From Runella sp. SP2 (lineage in GTDB: Bacteria; Bacteroidota; Bacteroidia; Cytophagales; Spirosomataceae), in NCBI RefSeq assembly GCF_003711225.1, contig NZ_CP031030.1, positions 6,995,501 through 7,059,500 of the forward strand: 64,000 nucleotides of DNA, written 5' to 3'. Made by a program: the position numbers and the translations under genes. Below the pieces are notes generated by a model. It had not been told where the DNA came from. It worked only from the letters and a program-made list of their open reading frames with translations, and made no database searches. Of the stretch, positions 14,743 through 23,975 are shown piece by piece. The number at the start of each line of letters is the position of its first letter. Position 1 is the stretch's first letter.

Positions 14743-15363
14743 TTAGTTTGGGACGTAAACGATTTTTTTTGTTTCAAAAAAATCTTCCTCAAAAAATTCT
14801 TGTAAGTTGTAGATTTTGTATTTACGCTTGAGCTCGCTCATTTCTTCGTCTAAATCCCCTCCCTTTAATGCTAATACGCCGTTGGAGATAGAATGAACGT
14901 GGTTGCGACTAATTTTATTTTTGACCCAGCCGTGTAAAGGCGTAATTCGGGCTACGGCACGCGTAACAACAAAATCATAGTCGCTATCGGCCTGTTCGGC
15001 GCGGCAGTGTTCGGCACGGACGTTGGTGAGGTTAAGCGCTTCGGCCACGGCTTCTACCACTTTTATCTTTTTGCCAATGCTGTCCACCAAATGAAATTCG
15101 GCTTCTGGAAACATGATAGCCAACGGTATCCCAGGGAAGCCACCTCCAGTACCTACGTCTAGGATGTTGGCAAATTCGGCAAATTGTACCACTTTGGCAA
15201 TCGCCAGCGAATGCAAAACATGGCGCTCATAAAGATTTTCAACGTCTTGCCGTGAGATAACGTTGATTTGGGCGTTCCAAAGAGCGTATAAGTCCTTCAA
15301 ACGAGCAAAACGGTCGTGTTGAGAAGGAGTGAGTTGGGGAAAATATTTTTCGATGATTTCCAT
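14743..15363 (-). CDS. rsmG: 16S rRNA (guanine527-N7)-methyltransferase
   Basis: 206 residues from the ATG at 15363 (MEIIEKYFPQLTP), which avoids overlapping the upstream gene and fits family length; an ATG at 15411 would add 16 residues. ILDVGTGGGFPGIPLAI (about 69-85) is the SAM-binding signature of RsmG/GidB, and NVISRQD (about 36-42) and FVVTRAVA (about 120-127) are also typical. It methylates G527 of 16S rRNA; loss gives low-level streptomycin resistance in other bacteria. It follows the glycosyltransferase by 11 bp. Confidence 0.92.
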   Translation of the reverse strand: MEIIEKYFPQLTPSQHDRFARLKDLYALWNAQINVISRQDVENLYERHVLHSLAIAKVVQFAEFANILDVGTGGGFPGIPLAIMFPEAEFHLVDSIGKKIKVVEAVAEALNLTNVRAEHCRAEQADSDYDFVVTRAVARITPLHGWVKNKISRNHVHSISNGVLALKGGDLDEEMSELKRKYKIYNLQEFFEEDFFETKKIVYVPN

Positions 15364-15374
15364 AATCAAATGGC

Positions 15375-16550
15375 TTACCGCCAGCGTACTTTTTTGCGTC
15401 GATTGGTCCACATCACCACCGACATAACGATGTAATAAATAAACAAAACAAAGTCCATAAATGGAATCGCAAACCAGCCTACAGATTTGTACAGCTTACG
15501 CGAAGCAATTCCTAAAACAATCCATTGGGATAATAGGCGTATTCCAAAAATAGCGGCAATGATAATAATATAGCCTAATTGCAAAGGTGGAAACGATACG
15601 CTTCCCCAGACTCCTAAACCAATAAAGAACATCCAATTGAGCACATGTGTTCCCGATAAAACTGATAGCCGAACTTTATTGGGAAATTTGTAGTACTTAC
15701 TTACGGAGAGGTGGCGTTTCTTTTGCCAGTACCACGCCGCCCAAGTACTTTTGGGGATAGATACCATAAAGGTGTCGGGGTCAAGGCAAACAGCGGTGTT
15801 TTGGGCCGTTGCTATTTCGTTCATCAAAAGGTCGTCGTCTCCTCCCGTTACCCGCAAGTGACTATAAAAGCCTTTGTTTTGAAGAAATAGTGATTTACGG
15901 TACATCAAATTTCGCCCAACACCCATATAGGGTTTTCCCGCCAAGGCCAAGGATAGGTACTGAACCGCCACGTAAAATGTTTCAAAGCGAATAAGTCGGT
16001 TGAGAAACCCGGGCTGCTTTTCGTAAGGGGAAAAACCTACAACGATTTGTTTGTCCGAAGCCAAACACGCAACCATCCCCTTAATCCACTGGTCGGTGGT
16101 AGGGCGACAGTCGGCATCGGTCAATAAAATAATGTCATGTTTGGCACTGCGTATGGCCGTTGTGATGGCGTATTTTTTAGGAGTGACGTGGTCGTATTCC
16201 TGCTCAATGTGCAAAAAACGAACACGTTTCCATACTTGGGCTTCTGTTTCGGCAAAATCAACCGTGCCATCCCACGAGCGATCATCCATGACAATCACTT
16301 CATAGTTGGGATAGTCTTGTTCATTAAGCATTGGGAGCAATGCACGCAAGTTTTCGAGTTCGTTGTGTGCACATACTACGACAGATACCGCAGGAAGCTG
16401 GGCAGGGGGCTCGGTAGAGCGCCTAAAGAGCAGTCTGGTAAAAACGCCCAAAATGTAATAAAGCTGAACGACGACCACGGCGCCGAATATGCCTAACGAT
16501 AGATTAACAACGGGATGTGAAGACCAATCAGGGAAATAAAGTATATCCAT
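15375..16550 (-). CDS. membrane glycosyltransferase, family 2
   Basis: 391 residues. One N-terminal membrane segment (about 15-40, LGIFGAVVVVQLYYILGVF) precedes a GT-A domain with VSVVVCAHNE (about 55-64), MDDRSWDGT (about 91-99), LLTDADCRP (about 142-150) and GGDDDLLMNE (about 237-246). The C-terminus adds three or four hydrophobic helices. The KRH motif after WYWQKKRHLS stands where processive enzymes have QxxRW. It probably transfers a sugar to a lipid or polysaccharide at the inner membrane. Acceptor unknown. Confidence 0.85.
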   Translation of the reverse strand: MDILYFPDWSSHPVVNLSLGIFGAVVVVQLYYILGVFTRLLFRRSTEPPAQLPAVSVVVCAHNELENLRALLPMLNEQDYPNYEVIVMDDRSWDGTVDFAETEAQVWKRVRFLHIEQEYDHVTPKKYAITTAIRSAKHDIILLTDADCRPTTDQWIKGMVACLASDKQIVVGFSPYEKQPGFLNRLIRFETFYVAVQYLSLALAGKPYMGVGRNLMYRKSLFLQNKGFYSHLRVTGGDDDLLMNEIATAQNTAVCLDPDTFMVSIPKSTWAAWYWQKKRHLSVSKYYKFPNKVRLSVLSGTHVLNWMFFIGLGVWGSVSFPPLQLGYIIIIAAIFGIRLLSQWIVLGIASRKLYKSVGWFAIPFMDFVLFIYYIVMSVVMWTNRRKKVRWR

Positions 16551-16568
16551 GCATTCTCAATAAGTGTG

Positions 16569-16576
16569 CAAATATA
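16569..16576 (-). promoter_or_regulatory. -7 element for the glycosyltransferase-rsmG unit
   Basis: TATATTTG on the minus strand, 18 bp before the glycosyltransferase start. No clear -33 element at the right distance. Confidence 0.45.
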
Positions 16577-16632
16577 ACGGGGTATTTTGGCATACAGAAA
16601 GTTGCGGAACTAGATAAACCAATATTGACCTT

Positions 16633-16640
16633 TATTTTTG
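16633..16640 (+). promoter_or_regulatory. -7 element for tgt
   Basis: TATTTTTG 47 bp before the chosen tgt start. It supports the start at 16688 rather than the longer frame from 16517. No well-placed -33 element was found. Confidence 0.45.
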
Positions 16641-16687
16641 CAGAAAAAGTGCACCAAGTGCGCAAAAAATTAATCAAACTAACACGG

Positions 16688-17821
16688 ATGAAATTTGACT
16701 TAGTCACCAACGACCCGCATTCAAAAGCCCGCGCAGGGGTTGTTCATACTGACCACGGGGCGATTCAGACGCCTATTTTTATGCCAGTAGGTACGGCGGG
16801 AACTGTGAAGGCGGTACACCAACGCGAATTAAAAGAAGACATCAAGGCGCAAATAATTTTGGGAAATACTTATCACTTGTATTTGCGTCCAGGACTGGAT
16901 ATACTCGAAAAGGCAGGAGGGTTACACAAATTTAACGGTTGGAATTTTCCTATTTTGACTGATAGTGGAGGGTATCAGGTGTACTCATTGGCAGGGACGG
17001 GGCGTAAGATTACCGAAGAAGGGGTAAAATTTAAGTCGCACATCGACGGCTCTTTGCACTTTTTTACGCCCGAAAGCGTCATGGATATTCAGCGGCGAAT
17101 CGGAGCAGATATTATCATGGCATTTGACGAATGTACTCCTTATCCGTGTGACTTCTCCTACGCAAGGAAGTCTATGGAAATGACGCATCGCTGGTTGCAG
17201 CGCTGCTGCGATCGATTTGATGCGACAGAGTCAAAGTACGGATATAGCCAAACCTTGTTTCCGATTGTTCAAGGAAGTACGTACAAAGACTTGCGGCGTC
17301 AATCGGCCGAGTTCATTGCGAGCATGGGGCGAGAAGGAAACGCCATTGGTGGATTATCGGTAGGAGAACCCGCCGAAGATATGTACGAAATGACGGAGTT
17401 GGTGTGTGATATTTTACCCAAAGACAAACCTCGGTATTTGATGGGGGTAGGAACACCCGAAAATATCTTAGAGTGTATAGCTCTTGGTATTGATATGTTC
17501 GACTGCGTGCTTCCTACCCGCAACGCCCGCCACGGAATTTTGTACACCACACAGGGAGTGATTAACATCCGAAATGAGAAATGGAAGGATGATTTTAGTC
17601 CAATTGACGAAACATTGGGGGGGTATGTGAGTTCTTTTTATTCAAAGAGTTACCTTCGCCACCTGATTAAATCAGAAGAAATCTTAGGTTCGCAAATTGC
17701 CAGTGTGCACAACCTAACTTTCTACTTGTGGCTTGTGGGTCAGGCTCGTGAGCAAATTTTGGCAGGTACCTTTGCCCAGTGGAAGAACGAAATTTTAAAG
17801 AAAATAAACCAGCGGCTTTGA
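16688..17821 (+). CDS. tgt: tRNA-guanine(34) transglycosylase
   Basis: 377 residues from ATG 16688. ILTDSGGYQVYSLAGT (about 88-103) contains the catalytic-pocket aspartate, and MFDCVLPTRNARHG (about 276-289) the nucleophile aspartate region. The enzyme exchanges guanine for preQ1 at position 34 of tRNAs with GUN anticodons, including the tRNA-Asn seen at 14234. The zinc-binding CxCxxC of the classical enzyme is absent: the aligned residues are Leu310, Gly312 and Ser315, while the partner His341 remains. As I recall, other Bacteroidota Tgt proteins also lack these cysteines. Confidence 0.92.
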   Translation: MKFDLVTNDPHSKARAGVVHTDHGAIQTPIFMPVGTAGTVKAVHQRELKEDIKAQIILGNTYHLYLRPGLDILEKAGGLHKFNGWNFPILTDSGGYQVYSLAGTGRKITEEGVKFKSHIDGSLHFFTPESVMDIQRRIGADIIMAFDECTPYPCDFSYARKSMEMTHRWLQRCCDRFDATESKYGYSQTLFPIVQGSTYKDLRRQSAEFIASMGREGNAIGGLSVGEPAEDMYEMTELVCDILPKDKPRYLMGVGTPENILECIALGIDMFDCVLPTRNARHGILYTTQGVINIRNEKWKDDFSPIDETLGGYVSSFYSKSYLRHLIKSEEILGSQIASVHNLTFYLWLVGQAREQILAGTFAQWKNEILKKINQRL

Positions 17822-17862
17822 AAATTGGGCAAAAAGAATTTTCTTTAGAAAGCCAAAACATT

Positions 17863-17892
17863 TTTGAAATAAAAATTGAATCTCTACTTTTG
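17863..17892 (+). promoter_or_regulatory. promoter of the OmpA-family gene
   Basis: TTTG (17863-17866), 18 bp, TACTTTTG (17885-17892). This predicts a 5' untranslated region of about 95 bases before ATG 17993, which argues against the longer frame starting at 17876. Confidence 0.7.
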
Positions 17893-17992
17893 TTGTCGAA
17901 TTTGGTTCGGAAAGACTATTTTTGCCGTAGTAGAAGTCATTAAGATAAAGATAAACGTATCCCCCTTATTCAACATTACAAAAAGGTTTATT

Positions 17993-19504
17993 ATGAAAAA
18001 AGTATTTCTGCTTGTCACGTTCTTAGTGTTGGGAACATGCTTGCTTGAAGCCCAAGCACAGTATAATCCGAAAGCTCCTTATGAAGGTCCCTACAAAATG
18101 AACACTTGGTCATTAGGAGTTTATGCGGGTCCAAGTCAGTTCTATGGTGACTTGCGTGAGTATGACTTTTGGCCCGTTGGAACGAATAATTTCGATAGCC
18201 AGTCGGAACGTGGAACCATGCACGTGGGTCTAACACTTGGCAAACAACTTACCTACCTTTTTGGAGCACGCCTCGACGTAGGCGGAGGAAACCTCAAGGG
18301 GATGAAGCGCCGTATTTACCAGTCGTACTTCAATGCAAACTATTTCCAAGCGGATGTAGCTGCAACGGTTAATTTGAAAGGGTTGCTCTTTGGCCCTACC
18401 AAGATGAAGCGTTGGAAAATGGATGTTTATGGTGGTGCAGGTCAAATTTGGTTCCGTTCAACGGCTTATCAGTTAGGCTCAGGTCGTTTGCAACGTCGTT
18501 CGGATGATTCTCCGACTTTGCGCAACAATATCACTGAGTTGAATAAAAAAGCTTCTGCTTATACGCAGGAGTGGGTGATTCCTGTAGGCTTCACTACTTC
18601 ATATGAACTGACGAAAAACCTTGATTTAGGTTTGGATTTCCGTTTGAACAACGTAAATACTGAAAAATTAGACGCTACTGTAGGTGGTGACCCATCGGCG
18701 ATTTATGATGGCGGAGAAGGTGGACGTTTGTACCAAGGAGGAACCGCTACCAGTTTCTTAGGAACACCTAAAGGTAACTCGGCACTTGATAAGTATGGTT
18801 TCTTTGCGATTAGCTTGACGTACAAATTGGGTAAAAACCCACTTCGTGTAGAAAAGAAAAATGGCAAATGGGCGTATGATTTCAATGCTTTGGATGCTGG
18901 AAAAGGCTTTTACCACTTGCGTTACACCGATCCTAAGTTGTTGGTTAAACCACCAAAAATCCTTTCATTGGCCGAAATCGATTCAATCGCTAAAGCCAAC
19001 AAGCCAAAAGAAATCGATCCTCGTTTGTTGATAGATACCGACAACGACGGTGTGTCTGATTACTTCGATAAAGAACCAAATACACCTGCTGGAAGTATCG
19101 TAACGGGTGCTGGTCAGAAAATTGATTTCGACAAATACGTGAAAGATGCCTTGCCAGGGATGGCTTGTTCAGAAATCTTTGCCAACGTATTGTTTGATAC
19201 TGACAAAGCCATCATCAAACCTGAATTCTACGATTTGTTGAACAAAGTAGTAGAGTTGATGAACAAAACACAATGCCGCCTCCAAATGGCTGGTCACGCC
19301 GACCGTCGCGCATCTGACCGCTACAACGTAGCCTTGTCTGAGCGCCGCGTAAATGCCGTGAAGCAGTACTTGTCACAGGCAGGTTTGAAAGATCCAAACC
19401 GCATTGTGGTGGACGCTTACGGTGCATTCAAACCAATCGCTGACAACGGTACAGTAGATGGATTGAAGAAAAACCGTCGTGTTGAATTGAAATTGATGCC
19501 ATAG
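17993..19504 (+). CDS. OmpA-family outer membrane protein
   Basis: 503 residues. A signal peptide (1-22, MKKVFLLVTFLVLGTCLLEA, AQA) leads to an 8-stranded-barrel-like N-domain (about 35-290, ending SLTYKLGKNPLR). A short calcium-type repeat, DTDNDGVSDYFDKEPNTPAG (about 344-363), follows, and then a peptidoglycan-binding OmpA domain: NVLFDTDKAIIKPEFYDLL, AGHADRRASDRYNVALSERR, KKNRRVELKL. It probably anchors the outer membrane to the wall. The strong promoter and single-gene unit suggest high expression. Confidence 0.88.
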   Translation: MKKVFLLVTFLVLGTCLLEAQAQYNPKAPYEGPYKMNTWSLGVYAGPSQFYGDLREYDFWPVGTNNFDSQSERGTMHVGLTLGKQLTYLFGARLDVGGGNLKGMKRRIYQSYFNANYFQADVAATVNLKGLLFGPTKMKRWKMDVYGGAGQIWFRSTAYQLGSGRLQRRSDDSPTLRNNITELNKKASAYTQEWVIPVGFTTSYELTKNLDLGLDFRLNNVNTEKLDATVGGDPSAIYDGGEGGRLYQGGTATSFLGTPKGNSALDKYGFFAISLTYKLGKNPLRVEKKNGKWAYDFNALDAGKGFYHLRYTDPKLLVKPPKILSLAEIDSIAKANKPKEIDPRLLIDTDNDGVSDYFDKEPNTPAGSIVTGAGQKIDFDKYVKDALPGMACSEIFANVLFDTDKAIIKPEFYDLLNKVVELMNKTQCRLQMAGHADRRASDRYNVALSERRVNAVKQYLSQAGLKDPNRIVVDAYGAFKPIADNGTVDGLKKNRRVELKLMP

Positions 19505-19525
19505 ACGCTCAAAATAGCATAATTT

Positions 19526-19565
19526 GAAACAGCCCTGGCCCGCAATGTCAGGGCTGTTTCATTTG
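19526..19565 (+). terminator. hairpin terminator
   Basis: GAAACAGCCCTG (19526-19537) pairs perfectly with CAGGGCTGTTTC (19549-19560). The T-tract is weak (ATTTG). Confidence 0.65.
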
Positions 19566-19594
19566 GTACTCAGTGGAGTAGTATGCTATATTTG
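19562..19594 (+). promoter_or_regulatory. promoter of the UDP-sugar dehydrogenase gene
   Basis: TTTG (19562-19565), 21 bp, TATATTTG (19587-19594), 20 bp before ATG 19615. Confidence 0.65.
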
Positions 19595-19614
19595 TGGATT
19601 GATTAAAGAACAAA

Positions 19615-20904
19615 ATGTATCAACAACTCCTCAGGAAAGAAAATCAGATAGCTGTCATTGGTTTGGGGTATGTAGGTTTGCCTATTGCCCTAGAATTTGC
19701 GAAGTATTTTCGGGTCATTGGTTTTGACATTAACCATAGCCGTGTTGAGCTGATGCAACGTGGCATTGACCCTTCACAAGAATTAGAGGCGTCGGTGTTT
19801 GATGGGAAGGATATTGTTTTTACTTCAAACTTGGAAGATTTGCGGCAAGCCCAATTTTTTGTGGTAGCAGTTCCGACACCCGTTGACGATTATAAAGTTC
19901 CTGACCTAAAACCTTTAATTGGCGCATCGCACACCATTGGCAAAGTTCTAAAAAAGGGAGATTACGTGATTTATGAATCAACCGTCTATCCTGGGTGTAC
20001 CGAAGAAGATTGTTTGCCTATCTTGGAAAAAGAATCAGGGTTGAAACTTGGAGCAGATTTTAAAATAGGCTACTCACCCGAGCGAATTAACCCAGGAGAT
20101 AAAGAACGAACCATCGACAAAATCCTGAAAATTGTGTCGGGAAGTGATGCCGAAGCGTTAGAAGAAATTGCCCAAGTCTATGGCCAAATTATTTCAGCAG
20201 GTATTTATAAAGCCCCAACAATTAAAGTCGCTGAAGCGGCTAAAGTGATTGAAAATACCCAACGAGATTTGAACATTTCGCTGATGAACGAGTTGGCGAT
20301 TATCTTTGACCGCATGGGGATAGATACCAAAGATGTGATAGAAGCGGCGGGGACGAAGTGGAATTTTATCAAATTTTATCCAGGCTTGGTAGGAGGGCAT
20401 TGCATTGGCGTTGACCCTTATTATTTGCTTTATAAAGCCAAAAAATTAGGATACGACCCGCAAGTCATTCACAGTGGGCGCCGTATCAATGACGGAATGC
20501 CTGCCTTTATCGCCAAGCGTTTGATACAAATGCTGATTCAAAAAAGTAAGAGCCCACAAAACGCCAAGGTGCTGGTGATGGGAATTACCTTCAAAGAAAA
20601 CGTGTCAGATATCCGTAATTCAAAAATAGCGGACTTAATCAAAGAATTGATGAGCTTTTCGGTCAATGTACACATCGTTGACCCGTACGCTTCTCCCAAT
20701 GAAGTAGCGCACGAATACGGCCTTACGCTGATGGACAAGCCCTCAAACGATTATGATGCAGTGATTGTGTCGGTGGGCCATAATGAGTACAAAGCATTGG
20801 ATATTGATTACTTTAAACAAATCATGAAAGAAGCTCCCATTCTGATGGATTTGAAAGGAATGTATCGAAATACGGACGAGAAAATAACTTATTGGAGACT
20901 TTAA
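19615..20904 (+). CDS. nucleotide-sugar (UDP-HexNAc type) 6-dehydrogenase
   Basis: 429 residues. The N-terminal Rossmann fold shows IAVIGLGYVGLPIALEFAK (about 12-30), then AVPTPVDD (about 90-97) and ESTVYPGCTEED (about 122-133). The catalytic cysteine is Cys263 in GGHCIGVDPYYL. The C-terminal NAD/UDP domain has MGITFKENVSDIRNSK (about 322-337). The SPERINPGD stretch is typical of the WbpA/TviB type that oxidises UDP-N-acetyl sugars to uronates for surface polysaccharide. Its neighbour is UDP-galactopyranose mutase, consistent with glycan synthesis. Confidence 0.88.
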   Translation: MYQQLLRKENQIAVIGLGYVGLPIALEFAKYFRVIGFDINHSRVELMQRGIDPSQELEASVFDGKDIVFTSNLEDLRQAQFFVVAVPTPVDDYKVPDLKPLIGASHTIGKVLKKGDYVIYESTVYPGCTEEDCLPILEKESGLKLGADFKIGYSPERINPGDKERTIDKILKIVSGSDAEALEEIAQVYGQIISAGIYKAPTIKVAEAAKVIENTQRDLNISLMNELAIIFDRMGIDTKDVIEAAGTKWNFIKFYPGLVGGHCIGVDPYYLLYKAKKLGYDPQVIHSGRRINDGMPAFIAKRLIQMLIQKSKSPQNAKVLVMGITFKENVSDIRNSKIADLIKELMSFSVNVHIVDPYASPNEVAHEYGLTLMDKPSNDYDAVIVSVGHNEYKALDIDYFKQIMKEAPILMDLKGMYRNTDEKITYWRL

Positions 20905-20916
20905 CTTCAGTTGATT

Positions 20917-21022
20917 GCTGGTAGTCCATAGTTGATAGTCCATAGTCCACGGTTGATAGCTTACAGTGATTTTCTGTTGGCTGATGACCATCGACTGCTG
21001 ATCATCGACCATCGGCCATCGA
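20917..21022. repeat. degenerate intergenic repeat tract
   Basis: Short tandem-like units GTCCATAGTTGATAGTCCATAG (first half) and GACCATCGACTGCTGATCATCG (second half) fill the gap between the dehydrogenase and glf. Such tracts recur between genes in this phylum. No gene or terminator is visible. Confidence 0.5.
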
Positions 21023-21045
21023 ATTAACTGCCAACTTTAAACAAA

Positions 21046-22146
21046 ATGTACGATTATCTAATTGTTGGTGCTGGATTGTTTGGAAACGTTTGGGCGCACG
21101 AAGCCACTAAACGCGGGAAAAAATGCTTGGTCATCGACCGCCGAAACCACATCGGTGGGAACACTTACTGCGAAAATGTAGAAGGAATCAATGTGCACTA
21201 CTATGGCGCACATATTTTCCATACCAACGACAAAGAGATTTGGGACTACGTGAATTCGTTTGTGGAGTTTAATCGCTACACCAATTCGCCCATTGCTAAT
21301 TACTACGGGGAGTTGTACAATTTACCGTTTAATATGAACACCTTTTACCAAATGTGGAAGGTGAAAACGCCTGAAGAAGCAAAAGCTAAAATTCAGGAGC
21401 AAATTGAGGCGGCTAATATCAAAGACCCTCAAAACTTGGAAGAACAAGCCATTTCGTTGGTAGGAACAGACATCTACGAAAAACTCATTAAAAGCTATAC
21501 CGAAAAGCAATGGGGGCGTAAATGCGTGGATTTACCCGCTTTTATCATTAAGCGCTTGCCCGTTCGCTTTACGTTTGACAATAACTATTTCAACGATCGC
21601 TACCAAGGAATCCCGATTGGTGGATACAACAAGTTGAACGAAGCCTTGCTGGAAGGAACTGATGTGCGTTTGGGCGTAGATTTTTTTCAGAATCGTGCTG
21701 AGCTAGAAGCGTTGGCGAAACAAGTGGTTTATACGGGGCAATTAGATGAGTATTTCGGGTTTCAATTAGGGTATTTGGAGTACCGTAGCTTACGTTTTGA
21801 GCACCAAACGTTGGATACTGCTAACCACCAAGGAAATGCCGTGGTGAACTATACCGACGGAGAAACAGCGTTTACGCGAATCATCGAACACAAACACTTT
21901 GAGTTTGGAACGCAAGAAAAAACGGTAATTACGCACGAATATCCGCAAGAGTGGACGCCAGGACAAGAGCCTTATTATCCTGTCAATGACGATAAAAACG
22001 ACCGTTTGTTGAGAGAATACCGCAAATTGGCGGAAGCTGAAACCAACGTGATTTTTGGCGGGCGCCTAGCAGAATACCGCTACTACGATATGCACCAAGT
22101 GATTGGCTCGGCTTTAGTAAAAGTACGTAAACACTTTGGCGAATAA
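21046..22146 (+). CDS. glf: UDP-galactopyranose mutase
   Basis: 366 residues. YDYLIVGAGLFG (2-13) is the FAD-binding dinucleotide fold, followed by KKCLVIDRRNHIGGNTYCE (about 25-43) and YYGAHIFHTND (about 52-62). RLPVRFTFDNNYFNDRYQGIP (about 174-194) and RLAEYRYYDMHQVI (about 339-352) carry substrate arginines and tyrosines of the Glf family. It interconverts UDP-galactopyranose and UDP-galactofuranose, giving the donor for galactofuranose in surface glycans. It is probably a single-gene unit with a shared terminator downstream. Confidence 0.93.
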   Translation: MYDYLIVGAGLFGNVWAHEATKRGKKCLVIDRRNHIGGNTYCENVEGINVHYYGAHIFHTNDKEIWDYVNSFVEFNRYTNSPIANYYGELYNLPFNMNTFYQMWKVKTPEEAKAKIQEQIEAANIKDPQNLEEQAISLVGTDIYEKLIKSYTEKQWGRKCVDLPAFIIKRLPVRFTFDNNYFNDRYQGIPIGGYNKLNEALLEGTDVRLGVDFFQNRAELEALAKQVVYTGQLDEYFGFQLGYLEYRSLRFEHQTLDTANHQGNAVVNYTDGETAFTRIIEHKHFEFGTQEKTVITHEYPQEWTPGQEPYYPVNDDKNDRLLREYRKLAEAETNVIFGGRLAEYRYYDMHQVIGSALVKVRKHFGE

Positions 22147-22163
22147 AACAGGGAAGTTTTACC

Positions 22164-22205
22164 CAACAAAAAAGCGGAGCAAATACTTGTTCCGCTTTTT
22201 TGTTG
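22164..22205. terminator. bidirectional terminator between glf and the acetyltransferase
   Basis: CAACAAAAAAGCGGA (22164-22178) pairs with TCCGCTTTTTTGTTG around a short loop. A-tract and T-tract flank the GC core on both sides, so it can stop both convergent transcripts. Confidence 0.8.
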
Positions 22206-22218
22206 AAGGATACACCTG

Positions 22219-22500
22219 CTAAAGAAAAGTGAGTTGCTGATATTCAGGATGGCGCTGGATGTAGATTTTGATAAACGGACAAAGTACGCGCACTTTTAAA
22301 TGGTGCTTCTGCGCATAGTCCAATACATGTTTGGCTAAACCTGACCCGATCCCTTTCCCCTCCAAAGAAGGAGGTACTTCGGTATGATAAAAGGTGATTT
22401 GCTCATCTTCGGTTTGGGCATAATCGACAAAAGCCACTTGCCCGTCAATCCACCATTCAAAGCGGTTTTCTTCGGTATTATTTACAATAGGGACGTTCAT
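22219..22500 (-). CDS. small GNAT-type N-acetyltransferase
   Basis: 93 residues, the size of the short YidJ/Gtn-like acetyltransferases. ITFYHTEVPPSLEGKGIGSG (about 34-53) includes the acetyl-CoA pyrophosphate loop (EGKGIGSGLAK). The C-terminus VRVLCPFIKIYIQRHPEYQQ (about 71-90) has the cysteine-proline segment typical of this subgroup. Substrate unknown. It starts 5 bp after the stop of the Fe-S protein upstream on the same strand. Confidence 0.85.
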   Translation of the reverse strand: MNVPIVNNTEENRFEWWIDGQVAFVDYAQTEDEQITFYHTEVPPSLEGKGIGSGLAKHVLDYAQKHHLKVRVLCPFIKIYIQRHPEYQQLTFL

Positions 22501-22506
22501 TTGTTG

Positions 22507-23838
22507 TTATTTTAAGTTATCAGCCCAGTTGAAGCGGTCACTTGGTGAAAACTTCCACGGCGCCTGATTAGTTTCAAGGTTGTTAAACATGGCGTTCCAA
22601 GAACTTGGTGCTTGGGCTTCGTCCATGATTTTATAACGGCGCAATTGAAGGATAATGTCCAACGGACTAATAAGAACGGGGCATTCCTGAACGCAAGCGT
22701 TGCAGGTTGTACAGGCCAAAATCTCTTCTTCGGAGATATAATCGCCAAGCAGGCTTTTGCCGTCGTCTTTAAATTCGCCACCGTTGGCCAGCATGATTTT
22801 GCCTACATCTTCCAAACGGTCGCGGGTATCCATCATGATTTTGCGCGGTGAAAGGGCTTTACCTGTCATATTGGCGGGGCAAGAAGAGGTGCAGCGCCCA
22901 CATTCGGTGCAAGAATAGGCGTCCATCAAGTTTTTCCAACTCAAATCGGTAACGTCTTTTGCGCCAAAACGACCGATTTCGGCGGGAGCCTCGGTGGCGT
23001 CAGGTTGGTCTAAACCAAGCATGATTTTTACCTCTTTGGTGATTTCTGGCATATTTTGCATTTCTCCTTTGGAGGTCAGATTGGCAAAATAGGTATTGGG
23101 AAAAGCCAAAAAGATGTGAAGGTGCTTTGAGTACGTTACGTACAAAGCAAATGCAAAAATTCCTAAGATGTGTAACCACCACGCGCCGCGCTCAATGGCA
23201 ATGAGTCCATTATCAGATAAACCTGAATATAAAGGCTGCAAAAAAGTACTAAAGAAAAAACCACCTACCAGCGGATAATGCTCAGCCCCACGTTCTTGCA
23301 ATAAGGCATCGGCCGCATTCATGCTCAAAATAGCGAACATCAAGACAATTTCCGTTACTAAAATAACGTTGGCATCCAGCGCAGGAAAACCATTTAACTC
23401 GCGGTGACGCGTGGGTTGCAAGCGTTCTACGTTGGTGATGTTGCGACGAACTAAAAAAATGACGCATACAACAAGTACTCCCACCGCTAAAAATTCAAAG
23501 AAATTAATGAGCACAGGGTAAAAACTGCCCAAAACAGGGGCAAACAGGCGGTGGGTTCCTAACAAACCATCCAAAACGATTTCGAGAACTTCGAGGTTGA
23601 TGAGCAAAAAACCTGCATAAATGACAAAGTGCATAATTCCTACAATGGGTCGGTCAAACATTTTCTTTTGGCCAAATGCCACCCGAATCATGGTACTTAG
23701 GCGCTCATTGGGTCGGTCGGTTCGGTTGTCCGATTTTCCAAGCTGAATCGTTTTTTTGATGATTCCTACCCGTTTTGAAATAAGCCATGCCGTTAGTCCT
23801 AACGCCACGGCAAAAAGAACTTGTTGAGCTATCTGCAT
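22507..23838 (-). CDS. membrane Fe-S oxidoreductase (heterodisulfide-reductase-like)
   Basis: 443 residues from ATG 23838. The N-terminal 250 residues hold about six hydrophobic helices (for example IVGIMHFVIYAGFLLINLEV and VVCVIFLV) like a quinone- or haem-associated membrane domain. The cytoplasmic part carries two 4Fe-4S motifs, CTECGRCTSSCP (about residues 317-328) and CTTCNACVQECP (about 379-390). In this phylum such proteins are followed by a second (CCG-domain) subunit, but none is adjacent here. It probably passes electrons between a membrane carrier and a soluble partner. Confidence 0.82.
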   Translation of the reverse strand: MQIAQQVLFAVALGLTAWLISKRVGIIKKTIQLGKSDNRTDRPNERLSTMIRVAFGQKKMFDRPIVGIMHFVIYAGFLLINLEVLEIVLDGLLGTHRLFAPVLGSFYPVLINFFEFLAVGVLVVCVIFLVRRNITNVERLQPTRHRELNGFPALDANVILVTEIVLMFAILSMNAADALLQERGAEHYPLVGGFFFSTFLQPLYSGLSDNGLIAIERGAWWLHILGIFAFALYVTYSKHLHIFLAFPNTYFANLTSKGEMQNMPEITKEVKIMLGLDQPDATEAPAEIGRFGAKDVTDLSWKNLMDAYSCTECGRCTSSCPANMTGKALSPRKIMMDTRDRLEDVGKIMLANGGEFKDDGKSLLGDYISEEEILACTTCNACVQECPVLISPLDIILQLRRYKIMDEAQAPSSWNAMFNNLETNQAPWKFSPSDRFNWADNLK

Positions 23839-23940
23839 TTTGGTTTTTAGGGTTGATTGTATTTTGTCATATCGTCGGTGGTCTGCAAGCATACCATTGA
23901 CAAATATCGTGAAAGTTTACTGAACTCAAACAAGGAGGTG

Positions 23941-23948
23941 TATATTTG
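23941..23948 (+). promoter_or_regulatory. -7 element for the SF1 helicase gene
   Basis: TATATTTG 27 bp before ATG 23976. It supports that start over the frame opening at 23946. A TTTA at 23917-23920 is the best -33 candidate. Confidence 0.5.
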
Positions 23949-23975
23949 TTTTACGCCCTATTTCTCCCTCAAAGA

